In this document: positions 48,233 through 59,386 of the stretch, piece by piece
Position numbering within the stretch: the first letter of the stretch is position 1
Layout: each line of letters starts with the position of its first letter
Origin: Setoptus koraiensis
Lineage: Eukaryota; Arthropoda
Length of the DNA: 64,000 bases
Direction: 5' to 3'
NCBI GenBank assembly: GCA_048013815.1
Contig: CM106586.1
Coordinates: 3,658,001-3,722,000, forward strand
Made by a program: the position numbers and the translations under genes
The notes under the pieces: generated by a model
Seen by the model: only the letters and a program-made list of their open reading frames with translations
What the model was told of the DNA's origin: nothing
Database searches by the model: none

Positions 48233-48892
48233 ATGTTTGCCTTCTCGAAACAGGCCCTTAAGTTGGCCGTAATGAGGACAGAAGCTCGATGTCAGTCATT
48301 GCTCAATAAAGAATCGATCGCATCAGCTTGGGTGGGATCATATCGTATCAAAGACCCTGATAGTTACGTCAATACCTTCCCACAACCCCGCAGATGGCCG
48401 CGTTATAATGAGATCGTTCAACCACCCCAAACAGACCCAACTGAGGAGAGAAGACCTGCTACGTACTACCACTATCGATCAAATATTAAGTATTCACCCA
48501 AAAAGATGTGGTTCATTGTAAAATTCATTCGAGGAATGTCCGTCGACGAGGCGGTGAAGCAATTATCATTTGTTGACAAGAAAGGTGCCCAGATCGCCAA
48601 AGAGACTCTCCTTGAAGCTCAAGCAATTGCTGTTAAGAAACACAATTTCGAGTTTAAATCAAACATGTGGATAGAAGAGGCATTGTGCGGAAAGGGCCTA
48701 GTCATCAAGGGAGTCAGAAAGCACGCTAAACAACACATTGGTATAATCAATTATTTTTATGTACATCTTTTGTTCAAATTGACCGAGGGACCTCCGCCTA
48801 GACATTATTATGAGCCACCAAAGGATGGAAACGATCTCTTGAAAGAGTACTTTGATAAACTAAGAAATAGAAAGATACCATTAGGTATTTAA
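48233..48892 (+). CDS. mRpL22: Mitochondrial large-subunit ribosomal protein uL22m
   Basis: Intronless, 219 residues, a normal length for animal MRPL22. The start MFAFSKQALKLAVMR is chosen because the same first residues open SCO1 and SLC30A9. The uL22 fold is clear: KMWFIVKFIRGMSVDEAVKQ, then KETLLEAQAIAVKKHNFEFK and KLTEGPPPRHYYEPPK. uL22 lines the peptide exit tunnel of the mitochondrial ribosome. About the first 115 residues are duplicated onto SLC30A9. The gene is divergent from NOP2. An AATAAA follows at 48909. Confidence 0.93.
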   Translation: MFAFSKQALKLAVMRTEARCQSLLNKESIASAWVGSYRIKDPDSYVNTFPQPRRWPRYNEIVQPPQTDPTEERRPATYYHYRSNIKYSPKKMWFIVKFIRGMSVDEAVKQLSFVDKKGAQIAKETLLEAQAIAVKKHNFEFKSNMWIEEALCGKGLVIKGVRKHAKQHIGIINYFYVHLLFKLTEGPPPRHYYEPPKDGNDLLKEYFDKLRNRKIPLGI

Positions 48893-49610
48893 CAAACGCG
48901 AGTGTTGCAATAAATCTCGAGTTTCTGAGAAACACATTTTTTCATATTTCGCATATTGATTGCCACATTTATCTTGTTAATAATCTCTCATTTTATTCAT
49001 TTCTTTCTAACTAAACATCAACTGCAAGACTTGTTGTTATTGCCAAAGTAACTTTTCAAGACAAAAATGCTACCTGTTTCAACATCTTTCTGCCTCCTTT
49101 TGATTAATTGAGATAAGCAGAGTATTGCACAATCAACATACGCTTTTCCTACATCATAGTTTTAATGTGTACATTCTCTCTGCTGATACCACAGAACCAG
49201 CTTGAAGTATTTTACGTACCATTCAAAAAGTTGTTGATTAAATAATGACATAGTTGATTTGTTTTCATCCATCTCTTTATCCTAGCTTTAAGGTGCTAAT
49301 GTATTTTTAACAGATAGCTGATAACTATCATGAGACTTCGACGAGACACGTACAAAACTAGAATGTAACGAAAGTCATAGACTACTAACATAATGATTGC
49401 ACTATCTACGTAACATGTATTCTAACTTACCACCTTAAGAGGCTTTGCTAAAAAATCTAACTTTTCTATCAAACTTGTTACAAACACGATTCAACGTCTT
49501 TCGAAAGTTCTGTGCGATAATCATGCATATATCTTTCGTACAAAAGAGTTAAACAATAGTCATTGTTACATTATCTTTGGAGAAGCATCGCAATTTAAAA
49601 ATTTGTCAAA
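48893..49610. other. Intergenic, 3' end of MRPL22 and upstream region of the Ser-rich gene
   Basis: It contains AATAAA at 48909-48914 for MRPL22. Beyond that it is A+T-rich sequence with no ORF, repeat or motif worth reporting. It lies inside the segment inferred to have been inverted. Confidence 0.6.
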
Positions 49611-50983
49611 ATGAATCGACTAGTTATACTTTGTGCAATAGTTTCAATCATACCTACAGTTTTTTTGGAGGCCCAAGAGACTTTTGTAAGTATAATATAG
49701 CAATTATAGACCGAACTTCCTTATTTTGTTCCAATTCAAACAACTAATTTTTGTTACATTCACCCACTAATCCGAAGAGCGGTGATGAGGATGTTAATTT
49801 AAATAATGAAATTAGTCCCCGCGATGCCTTTGTCCCTGAAAAGTCCGAGCTGTACCGATTCAGTCGTTCATCTGATTACCAAGTATTTGAGCCACAACAG
49901 AGACTAGAGGCCTCATCAGGGCATGGCTCTTCTAGGCAAAGTGAGGGTTCTGCCTCATCGAGTCGCCTTCTATCCTCCGCATCCAGTGACGAATCATCTT
50001 CATCATCGTCGTCATCATCTCAATCATCTCAAACAACAACTACAACTACCACCACTACACAACAGCAACCTCAAGTGACTGCGAGATTGCAAGAGATCAG
50101 AGTGCATACGATACCTCATTCGCAAGCCATACATTATCCTGGCTTTATAGTGGTACCACAAAGTAGTGTTATTAGACAGGAAGCATCTAATGAAGGATCA
50201 AAATCAGCTAGGATTGAGGAGCAGTCGGAGACCTCTCAACAATCGTCGTCTAGCAAGAACAGTGAAGCTGAGACTGTATCAGTGGTACAACCGCCGGCAG
50301 CCACAACTTTCGTGATCAAGCCATCACTTGCTCCAGTTGGCCCCGATTGTGTTCTACATAGACTAATCGTAGAGCGACCTGTGACAGATTCTTTAGTTAT
50401 CTCTGTTCCAAACACAATAAATATCAGCAAGTCGTCATCAAGCTCCTCCTCATCATCTGCACGCATCACCGATGTGACACCTGCTGTTGAACCGCCGGCA
50501 GTCGTTCCACCAGTGTGTTGTTTTGTCAAGAAAACAACTCCATTGGCAAGATTGGTTGTACCACCGCCACCACCACAACCTTCTGGAAGCTTGAAAGAAG
50601 AACATTTCCACCAAGAAAGTAGATCAAGTCGCGAGGAAACACACGGTTTGGGTTCATCTTCCGTATCATCTTCATCTTCTTCATCATCGTCGTCATCTTC
50701 TAAGACTCAGCAAAAGTCTACAGAGACTTCGGCCGCCATCCATCTTGCACCAGTGCCGGCCCCAATCATTGTAGCTGAGGCTCCGAAGCCTGTTGTATTG
50801 GCCGCTATAAAAGCAATACCTGTGCAATCGAACGATCATTACTCAGTAAATGTTGATCATCACTACTCTGGACCAAACGTCAAGTATGGTTATTCAATTA
50901 AGCAATCATCTTCAGAACAACCGAAAATTGACAGCGCTAAATTGATAGCTGGAGACCGCGTTCTATATTTCAGCAAGAAATAA
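49611..50983 (+). CDS. Secreted Ser-rich low-complexity protein, function unknown
   Basis: Two exons, 49611-49685 and 49778-50983, join in phase 0 (donor ACTTTT|GTAAGT, acceptor CCGAAG|AGC) for 426 residues. Exon 1 encodes a signal peptide (MNRLVILCAIVSIIPTVFLEA). The mature protein is Ser/Thr/Gln/Pro/Val-rich with several poly-Ser runs, a Thr9-type run near residue 120, Pro/Val/Ala segments (APVPAPIIVAEAPKPVV) and a C-terminal section with Tyr/His motifs (HHYSGPNVKYGYSIK). No catalytic domain is seen and only a few cysteines are present. An extracellular matrix, cuticle or adhesive role is plausible, but no family is recognised. It sits between MRPL22 and SLC30A9, inside the inferred inversion. 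Confidence 0.75.
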
Positions 50984-51196
50984 TCAATTTCAAGCATATC
51001 AAATCTTGGCCTCTGTTGCAACGTAATCATCATTCGCAGTAACATTTAACTATATTATGTATTATGCATGTTTGTGTATATCTAAATGAGATCACATTGA
51101 ACTGAGTTTGATAGGTTACGAACATCATTAATAAAGTGTCAGGATTTTAACCTAATATTTTTCTTTTGTACAAAGTATCAACTATGCTTGAATAAA

Positions 51197-52691
51197 TCAC
51201 AGTACTTCGAGATCGACATGTTTCACCCTAGGATGAGTTCGCTATTCATTTGACAGAGTTCATAATTAGTAGGTGAAAAGAAGAGGAATAGAAACAAATT
51301 GTGGAATGAAAGTTAGTTTGAGTGCCATCAGGTGACAAAGTTACTATATTGTAGCAATAGATACTTACTCTCAATTCCTTTTCGATACGGTCGACTTCAG
51401 CGCCTAGTGTATCTACAACATTTTCACCGTGCTTGATAACGAATTTCGCAGCGTCTTTCTCATCCTTGATAAGTCTAATCTCATCAAGGAGTGCACCTTT
51501 ATCAATCTTTTCGATATATCGCTTGGATAATTCACGACCATCAACATCAACCTCAGCTTTATATCTGATAACTCCATTTCCGAGATCTGTTGCTTTCACA
51601 TCATGTATAGCCCGTATGATAACATCTTTTTCTATAATTTGATTGATGGCATTCAATGTATCACTTGGTATAGAACGACCTACCAATGCAACGGTATTTT
51701 TCTTGATAATGAACGTGGCTACTCCTCCTAATAGACTTCCGATGAGTATTGATCCCACGGCATCAAATACGTGGGAACCATAATAAGACGTAAGGGCCAT
51801 GCACGATGCTGCGATGCCGATGCCCAAAACAGCTGCAACGTCTTCCAGTAACACAACTATAACTCCGGGATCTCTATTTCTGGCTATGTAGTCTTTCATG
51901 CTGATTTTGGAATTCCTCGCCCCTATGTTGAGAGCTCTTACTGCCATAAATAAAGTAGCACTTTCGGAAATCAACGAAAATGCGAGTATTGCATACGCCC
52001 ATGATGGAGAGCAAGTCAAGTCAGGTTGCAGCAATCCCTCAATCCCATGATATACCGACAGACCACAACCAACACAGAATATTCCAACACCTGATATGAG
52101 AGGTGCTATATAACGCATTGGATGATAACCATAAGGGTGATCAGGGGTAGGACTCTGCAAGGATTTTCGGATGCCTACAGCTAATATCAATTGATTGGCT
52201 GTGTCGGCGAAAGAATGAATGGCTTCGGCGAATAAAGAATGAGATCCAGTGTAGAACCAGGCTCCAGATTTTGCGACGAAGTTAGCAAAATTTATAATCA
52301 CAGCACCCCAAACAACTCGACTAGAACTTCTAAGTGTCTCCTCTTCTTCTTTGCTCTCAATGGAAGACGATTGCCTTATCGCCTCATCGATGGGCATTCC
52401 ACGAATGAATCTATCTATGTGCCACATCTTCTCTGGTGAGTTCGGTCGATATTTACGATATGCTGCGGATCCTCTCGCCTCGTGTGGCTCAACCTTGGGT
52501 GTTTGAATTATCTCATTATAATGTGGACGTCTGCGAGGTCTCGGCAGCCAATTGTTGTAAATATCAGGATCTTTAATTAAATATGATCCCACCCAAGCTG
52601 ATGCAACTGTGTTATTGTTAAGTGACGACTGACTGCAAGCTTCTGTCCTCATCACAGCCAACTTGAGGGCCTGTTTAGAAAAGGCAAACAT
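51197..52691 (-). CDS. SLC30A9: SLC30A9/ZnT9-type mitochondrial zinc transporter fused to an MRPL22 N-terminus
   Basis: Exon 1 is 52691-51369 and exon 2 is 51241-51197; donor AGA|GTAAGT and acceptor AATAG|CGA restore the family C-terminus (HPRVKHVDLEVL), giving 455 residues. From about residue 120 it is a cation-diffusion-facilitator protein of the ZnT9 type: FAEAIHSFADTANQLILAVG (TM2 HxxxD), HPYGYHPMRYIAPLISGVGI, VLLEDVAAVLGI, a TM5 HVFDAVGS and the IRAIHDVKATDLGNG domain. ZnT9 exports zinc from mitochondria. The first 115 residues are MRPL22-like, with 35 of the first 43 identical and KMWHIDRFIRGMPIDEAIRQ retained. The frame stays open upstream to 52916, but the start at 52691 is preferred because three genes share it. 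Divergent from eIF3b. Confidence 0.9.
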
Positions 52692-53079
52692 ATTGGATCG
52701 GTGTAATAAGTGAGAGCCTAATGTAGAAGAGATTTTTTTGTCTTGCAAGCAATACGTAAATAGACTGGTTAAAAATCTATTGAGGCACTTTCTATTTGTT
52801 GCTAACATATGATTCCTGAATGTCATTTCTTGGTCATTCGTATTTAGCGCCATTACGAAGGCTACTCTGCGCACAGCGGAAAGCATGACAGACAGACACA
52901 CGCAAAAAAAATGCATATACGCGAAACTACCGCTACTAAACCATCGGCGGTATGCAAATATATTGTTTGTTTGTTATTACACTACATTTATGACTAACAA
53001 GTCCAATATAATCAATTCTAATTTAACTAAATAGGATATTACTATCAATCAAGAATCATTTATTTCTTACATACAGATC
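52692..53079. promoter_or_regulatory. Bidirectional promoter, copy 2 (SLC30A9 / eIF3b)
   Basis: This 388-base region is the inverted homologue of 47734-48232. It contains the same ATGGCGCTAAATACGAATGA segment (minus strand, near 52833-52852) and the same TTGCTTGCAAGA leader. In place of the copy-1 G+C-rich insert it has a sequence resembling the SCO1 leader, so this copy looks closer to the ancestral state. Confidence 0.75.
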
Positions 53080-55252
53080 ATGATAGACCGAGAGAATGGA
53101 ATTTACGAGGAGCCGGAACCGGACTTCAACGATCCGGAGAACTTTGAAGACACCATAACCGATCAGGAACTTCTGGGTGATCTCTTAAAGCAGAAGCCTC
53201 AAAAATATGACGGCCTTTCAGCGTCCATTGTCATAGACGGTCTTCCTCCAGTTGGTCCAGATAAATTGGAAAAGCTCAAAGGTGTTATAAACAAATTAGT
53301 GACAAAATATGGTACACCTGTCACTACTGACTACCCCTTAGATGACAACGGCAATACTAAAGGGTAAGTATTTTTTAACTGTTGTCATTTGCTATAAGGT
53401 CTTCTAATGCTTCTAGTTGTATTAATAAGAGAATCTTCCTATACTTCTTGTCTGTTCCACTCTTCACAATAGATTCCTATTTGTCGAATTTGAGAACGCC
53501 ACACAAGCCATGGCTGCCGTCAAAGGACTTGAGAGGGGTCACCGTCTTGATAAGCAACATAAATTACAAGTCAATGCTTTCCATGATATCTCTAAATATT
53601 CAAATCTAACCAAGAATTGGACCCAGCCAAAACCACAGGCTTATGTTGACAGAGGAAATCTTAGATCTTGGCTCTTGGAACCAAACTGCTATGATCAGTA
53701 TGGTGTGGTCCACAACGGTGGCATGTCCACTAGTATTTATTTGAACACAAATCCAGAGCCGACAGTGATTAAAACGCGTGAATTATGGACAGAATCTATC
53801 ATCTGTTGGTCACCCAATGGTACATATCTAGCTACATGCCATGCCAAAGGTATCGCCTTATGGGCTGGAGCGGACTTTGGCTGCAAAATACAAAAATTTG
53901 TACATGAAGATGTCAACTTTTTAGACTTCTCACCTAGCGAGCAATACTTGGTTACATTCAGCCCAAATCTGGCTCAGCAGGGAGACCAGCATGCTATAAT
54001 TATTTGGGAGATAAGATCTGGAGCCAAAAAACGTTGGTTCCCAGTAGATGAGGCTCAATGCCCTTGGCCTCTATTTAGGTGGTCCCACGATGATAAATTC
54101 TTCGCCAAGATGAATCAAGATTCGTTGAGTGTTTATTCAGTGAACGAAACACCACCATTCGGTTTATTAGACAAAAAGTCTATCAAAATTAATGGCATCA
54201 AGGGTTTCACTTGGTCTCCAACTGACAACATACTAGCGTACTGGGTAGCCGAAGACCAAAATGTTCCAGCTCGTGTAACTTTAATGGATATGCCTTCGAA
54301 GACAGAACTAAGATCCAAAAATTTATTCAACGTTGCAGATTGTAAGATGTACTGGCAAAAACATGGAGATTATTTATGCGTTCAAGTTCAACGTTATGCC
54401 AAAGCCAGAAAAGAGAAGAACGAGTGGAAATACAGTGGCCTCTACTACAACTATGAAATATTCTATTTAAGAGCCAAGTTGGTACCTGTTGATAGCTTCG
54501 AAATCAAGGAAATTGTGGTCTCCTTTGCATGGGAACCAATCGGCAACAAATTTGGTATTATAGTAGGAGAAACAGCTCAACACTCTGTTTTATTCTATGA
54601 AATTAAAGGTGACAAAGTAGAATTAGTAAAGAGATTCGAAAACAAGACCTGCAATCAGTTGTTTTGGTCACCCGCCGGCCAATTTGTCCTTCTTGCAAGT
54701 CCCCGCGGAGGTATGAACCGACAACTTGAATGGATTGATACATCTGATATGACTGTCACAGCAAAGAATGAGCACTTCATGATGACTGATGTCGAATGGG
54801 ATCCAACAGGACGCTACGTAACTACGATGGTCAGTTATTGGGAACACAAAGCTGATAACTCTTATTGGCTCTGGTCGTTCAATGGTCGATTAATACGAAA
54901 GCACAACCTAGAGGGCTTTTGTCAGTTACTGTGGCGTCCTAGGCCGCCCACCTTACTATCAGCAGAAAAGATTGCTGAGATAAAGAAGAACCTAAAGAAT
55001 TACTCCAATCAATTTGACCTCAAGGATAAAGCAGCGAGCAACCAAGTTTCACGGACCATTTTGGAGAAGAGGAAGAAACTGGTTAGTGAATTCGAGGCCT
55101 ATCGCCAAAGTAAGAGGCAAGCCTTTGAAGCTATGGTTGCAGAGCTACGAAGCATGAGGAACGGAAAGTTATTGAGACCCGACGATGAAGATATTGTACA
55201 GGAAGAAGTTATAGAATTATTTGTAAAAGAGGAAACGCTACCCGTCAATTGA
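53080..55252 (+). CDS. eIF3b: Translation initiation factor eIF3 subunit b
   Basis: Exons 53080-53363 and 53473-55252 join in phase (GG|A, Gly) for 687 residues, matching insect eIF3b length. An acidic N-terminus with DQELLGDLL precedes an RRM (about residues 45-130: SIVIDGLPPVGPDKLEKLK, then GFLFVEFENATQAMAAVKGL), an eIF2A-type WD40 propeller (WSPNGTYLATCHAKGIALW; WEPIGNKFGIIVGE) and a charged helical tail (LEKRKKLVSEFEAYRQ). eIF3b is a core scaffold of eIF3, binding eIF3a, eIF3g, eIF3i and the 40S subunit. Its first codons are duplicated onto NOP2. The acidic cap followed by a DLLGD-like motif is native to eIF3b, so eIF3b is the likely donor. Confidence 0.96.
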
Positions 55253-57485
55253 TTAGTATTATAATATGATTAATTCTAACGAAAGTAAAAAACAGATGGA
55301 AACATCTCTACATGATGGGTCATGCCGTACAAACAAAACAGAAAACTCCATGTCACGATATTTACGCAAGTCACTATCACATTATTTATTTGTGAATTCT
55401 CTCACTCCAATATTGTGTCCTCAAGCTGCTGGGTAGATTATTAGATGTGAAAGAATAGTAGATATACCCGTTTGTGTGTTTATCGCAAATGAGATGGATT
55501 GAAGCTAGTTGTTGTATCCGCGCAGCACAGAGAAACGTATTGCACTTGGGCTATATATCTAGACACACTAGATTGGGAATGGTGATTGTCATCGTTGTTT
55601 ATTCATTGCAGCTGCATCTGTATATTCTATATGAACTAGATCTAGCTGAAGTGTAGAGAATTCGAACGGTTCTATGGATAAATACTTATACACTTCCAGT
55701 ACGCTATAGTGTATGTGTGCAAATGTGGTTGTGTGATTATTTGGTAGTGGTTTGGCGTTAGTTTATAGATGATTGTTATTGTTGGAAGTAAAGGAGACAG
55801 CGCGAGTTAAATGGCTGAAACATGATCGAAGCTAGAATGATGCAATGGAGTTTTAAAGCGTTCTATGTCTTTACAAGACTCTAGGGTATGGTTAGTGATA
55901 CCTTCATTTCCACTATTCACAACAGTTCAATATCACCGTTCAATGGCTCATCATAATTGTAATTGCTGTAAACAACAATGTCGTCAGTGTTACAACAGTT
56001 TTCGTTGTATACTGACACTGTGGTGTGACAGAAAAGACTTGGTAATGCTCTTTAGTTACCCCTACCGCACCACTACAGTACTAGCATGAAATTTCTGTAT
56101 GATAATGCTAGAAAACTGCTGCTTTAATATCGTTATCAAACCCGATGTGATGGCCGTCTGGGTATCAAGTATGCCAAGCTAGTCTTCGACGCTTTTGATT
56201 GTTCAAGTGCTTGTTCAATTGATGTTTATCAAAGAATATGGGTAGATGTATATTAGCTGTAGGAGCTCGTTCGCCAATAGCGAACAAAGATTTTGACAGA
56301 TCGAATGATACAGGCAAACATCACACGGTCTCTTTAAACCTCGTCAATTCTGTGCCTCGTGCTGAGCAGAACTCAACTTGGCCATTTAAAAATAATTTAT
56401 GAGCCTTGTACATTCATTGTGAAAACGCTCAGACACTTCATGCATTATTCGAGAAATATCCAGGAGCAGGACTATTCATGAATTTCTAGTATACATTGGA
56501 TAGGCATGGAAATTTCACCACGAAAATTCTGCACAGTTCGCGGTGCGGATGGGCGACCTTTAGAGGCAGTTTACAACAGCGCTGTATCAAACACACTGGC
56601 GGGGAGAGAGAGAGGAGCAGCAGCATTTATCCAGTGGGAAACAAATACACACGAACAAAAACACACAACATGTAGGCAAAAGTTAAATAACAAGTGCGTG
56701 AACAACAACAAAACGTAGTTAGCAGGCTTTGCTATGGTGCCTTTGAATGTTGACTAGCTCGTAGCATAGGTGTCTATCGGGAGAGAAAGAGAGAGCAGCA
56801 GCAGCAGCAACAGCGGCAGCTCGTTAAGTCTGAGAAGGTTTCTCTAGTAGGCGCAAAGCGTCAGAATATCCACTGCTCTGCACTAGCTTACATAATAATG
56901 TATTTTCAGTTTGGAACGTGAATGCTACGCACAAAGCGAACTGAGAATCTGTGCAAAACGAGCTCGGTGTGCGTGAACACAAGAGTGAGGGTCCTCTCTT
57001 TGCCACAGTATTGTGCAGTGTAGATTCTTTCTTATCACGTAGACTGTTGTGGCTAGACACGAGTAGAATAAATCTGCTACAAGCAGCATCTCATGACGCC
57101 CTCCTAAGAATGAACTACCTGACGATGACGATTCAAACCCAATGATTCGATATCAAGTTTCGTGACACATGATCATTTCTTCATGATTATAGTACTAGTC
57201 AACAATATAATCTACTGTATGTATTATGGCAAGATTGCGCACCATCTAATATCTGTTCTACTTTTTATGCATCAACTTGGTGCACTGTGCACCAAATTCG
57301 TTGTGTGCGTGTATGGTATTGCCAGAGGTGGCGTAGAACATTTCCAACTATTGGAATCTTTGATGCTCCCTTCATCTTCGCAACTCTCACTTTCTCACTG
57401 TGTCCCCTACTCTGCATCTCCCTATAGCTTCACTATAAATTTATACTGTTCTATACTGAACCGTATGTATTGGCTTCCGATAACG

Positions 57486-57545
57486 CGCACACACACACAC
57501 ACACACACGCACACACACTCACTTGCACAAACACACACACACACC
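57486..57545. repeat. (CA)n microsatellite
   Basis: Two CA blocks interrupted by CACTTG; another CA-rich stretch lies at about 57771-57841. Confidence 0.93.
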
Positions 57546-57652
57546 AACAACACACAAGCACTCTTGCACTTCTCTAGATTCGAGTTGCTGTCGGGCCATT
57601 AGAATCGGATTTCCATTATAATATATTCGCCACACAACTGTCTCTTTGCCAT

Positions 57653-58058
57653 TTGTAACATCATCATCATCATTATTATTATTACTATACATATATATAT
57701 ATAATATATATATAGTTGAGATAATTATCATTGTAATTACTATTTTATAAAACCACCATCATTATTCTCTCACACATACACACACAAACACACGCACACA
57801 CACACACTCACACTGCTCGCACACACACACACACAGACACACATCCAGCTAGATAAGGCACAAACGAATATCAGCCATTATTATTATCATTATTATTAGT
57901 ATCATTCTCATTAATATTATTGCTACTCCTATATAACTATTATTATTACTATTACTATCATCATTATTACTATTATTATTATTATTATTACTATTATTAT
58001 TATTACTATTATTATTATTGCATAACTATTATTATTATTATTATTACGTAACTATCAT
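57653..58058. repeat. ATT/ATC trinucleotide-rich tract
   Basis: Clusters of ATT and ATC triplets with AT dinucleotides and CA runs, ending about 65 bases before the PKA-R1 start codon. Confidence 0.85.
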
Positions 58059-58123
58059 TATTATTAAAACAACCACCTTTGTAATATCATCGATATTAAT
58101 AATATTCATATTACCAAAGAAAG

Positions 58124-59182
58124 ATGGCCGACGCCGCAATTAAGGATTGTGAACGTTATGTAGAGCAGCACAAAATTCAAGGAATACTTAGAGATTGTAT
58201 AATACAATTGTGCGTACACAAACCAGACAATCCCATCACCTATCTTAAGCAATATTTTGAAAAATTGGATAGAAGCGAACAAGATGAATTATCGCCTACG
58301 CCCACTGTACAAGCCAGAACAAGAAGAGGAGCAGTATCGGCTGAGACTTATTCAGAGGACGACGCAGCGAATTATGTTAAGAAGGTAGTACCAAAGGATT
58401 ACAGAACCACGTCTGCCCTATCTAAGGCCATAGAGAAGAATGTCTTATTTGCCCATCTAGATGAAAGAGAGAAAGGCGATATATTTGACGCTATGTTCCC
58501 GGTTTTACACAAGGCTAACGAACTCATAATTAAACAAGGAGACGAGGGAGACAATTTTTATGTAATAGATGAGGGTGAAGTAGACGTCTATGTCAACAAT
58601 AATTTAGTCACATCAATATCAGAAACAGGAGCTTTTGGTGAATTAGCACTTATTTATGGTACGCCTCGTGCAGCAACAGTAAAAGCCAAAACAGATGTCA
58701 AGTTATGGGCCATCGATCGGGACACTTATCGTAGAATATTGATGGGTAGCACGATTAGAAAACGTAAATTGTATGAAGAATTTTTAAGTAAAGTTTCTAT
58801 ATTAGATAGTTTAGATAAATGGGAACGTCTAACCATTGCCGACGCTTTAGTACCAATAACGTTTGAAGATAACTGCACAGTAGTTCAGCAAGGCCAAGCA
58901 GGTGAAGATTTCTACATTATTGAGGAGGGCAAAGCTATAGTTTTACAACAACGAAATAAAGATGAACCTCAGGTTGAAGTGGGACAACTTGGATCGGGTG
59001 ATTATTTTGGAGAGATCGCTTTATTATTTAACCGACCTAGAGCGGCAACAGTGCGCTCCTCTGGCACCCTCAAGTGTGTCAAGCTCGACAGGGCAAGGTT
59101 TGAGCGATTGCTCGGTAACTTAGGCGATATTCTCAAACGTAATATGGAGCACTACAATTCTTTAATATCGTTATCTGTTTAA
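58124..59182 (+). CDS. Pka-R1: cAMP-dependent protein kinase type I regulatory subunit, intronless
   Basis: One frame of 352 residues (typical RI is about 380). In order: docking/dimerisation helices (residues 5-50, [20 protein letters not shown]), a pseudosubstrate inhibitor site [10 protein letters not shown], cyclic-nucleotide domain A with phosphate-binding cassette [18 protein letters not shown], and domain B with [18 protein letters not shown]. Ala at the pseudosubstrate P-site marks type I rather than the phosphorylatable type II. The dimer inhibits PKA catalytic subunits and releases them on cAMP binding; the N-terminus docks AKAPs. RI genes elsewhere have many introns and this has none. 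An AATAAA lies at 59205, with no poly(A) tract typical of a young retrocopy. Confidence 0.96.
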   Translation: MADAAIKDCERYVEQHKIQGILRDCIIQLCVHKPDNPITYLKQYFEKLDRSEQDELSPTPTVQARTRRGAVSAETYSEDDAANYVKKVVPKDYRTTSALSKAIEKNVLFAHLDEREKGDIFDAMFPVLHKANELIIKQGDEGDNFYVIDEGEVDVYVNNNLVTSISETGAFGELALIYGTPRAATVKAKTDVKLWAIDRDTYRRILMGSTIRKRKLYEEFLSKVSILDSLDKWERLTIADALVPITFEDNCTVVQQGQAGEDFYIIEEGKAIVLQQRNKDEPQVEVGQLGSGDYFGEIALLFNRPRAATVRSSGTLKCVKLDRARFERLLGNLGDILKRNMEHYNSLISLSV

Positions 59183-59204
59183 GACGAACCAAAGATATAT
59201 AGTT

Positions 59205-59210
59205 AATAAA
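59205..59210 (+). terminator. Polyadenylation signal of PKA-R1
   Basis: AATAAA 23 bases after the stop codon. Confidence 0.6.
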
Positions 59211-59386
59211 CATAAATACATACAAACATTTAAACATATGTGTAATGTGAATGCACAAGAGCTTAACGACGGAAAATATATAATTGTATATATATAATTT
59301 GTCCCAGCCTATTGACTGAGGTAAAAACCAATCGCAATGTGGGTTGTTGATACTATGAACAATTTGTACGATTTCTTACTGGCTTA

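Larger units (their letters stand above)
55253..58123. other. Intergenic interval upstream of PKA-R1 (2.9 kb)
   Basis: The 3' flank of eIF3b and the 5' flank of PKA-R1. It holds CA repeats near 57486-57545 and 57771-57841 and a long ATT-rich tract (57653-58058). Short open frames lack codon texture or splice context; I support no gene here. Confidence 0.6.

Noticed and set aside
52692-52916. A longer SLC30A9 start (MHFFCVCLS...) 75 codons upstream
   Set aside because: The frame is open, but this stretch is the 5' leader and promoter homologous to non-coding sequence upstream of MRPL22, and three genes share the M(F/L)AF start.
57162-57602. 146-residue frame with a His/Thr repeat end
   Set aside because: The end is a CA microsatellite and the start lies in ordinary A+T-rich flank with no family match.
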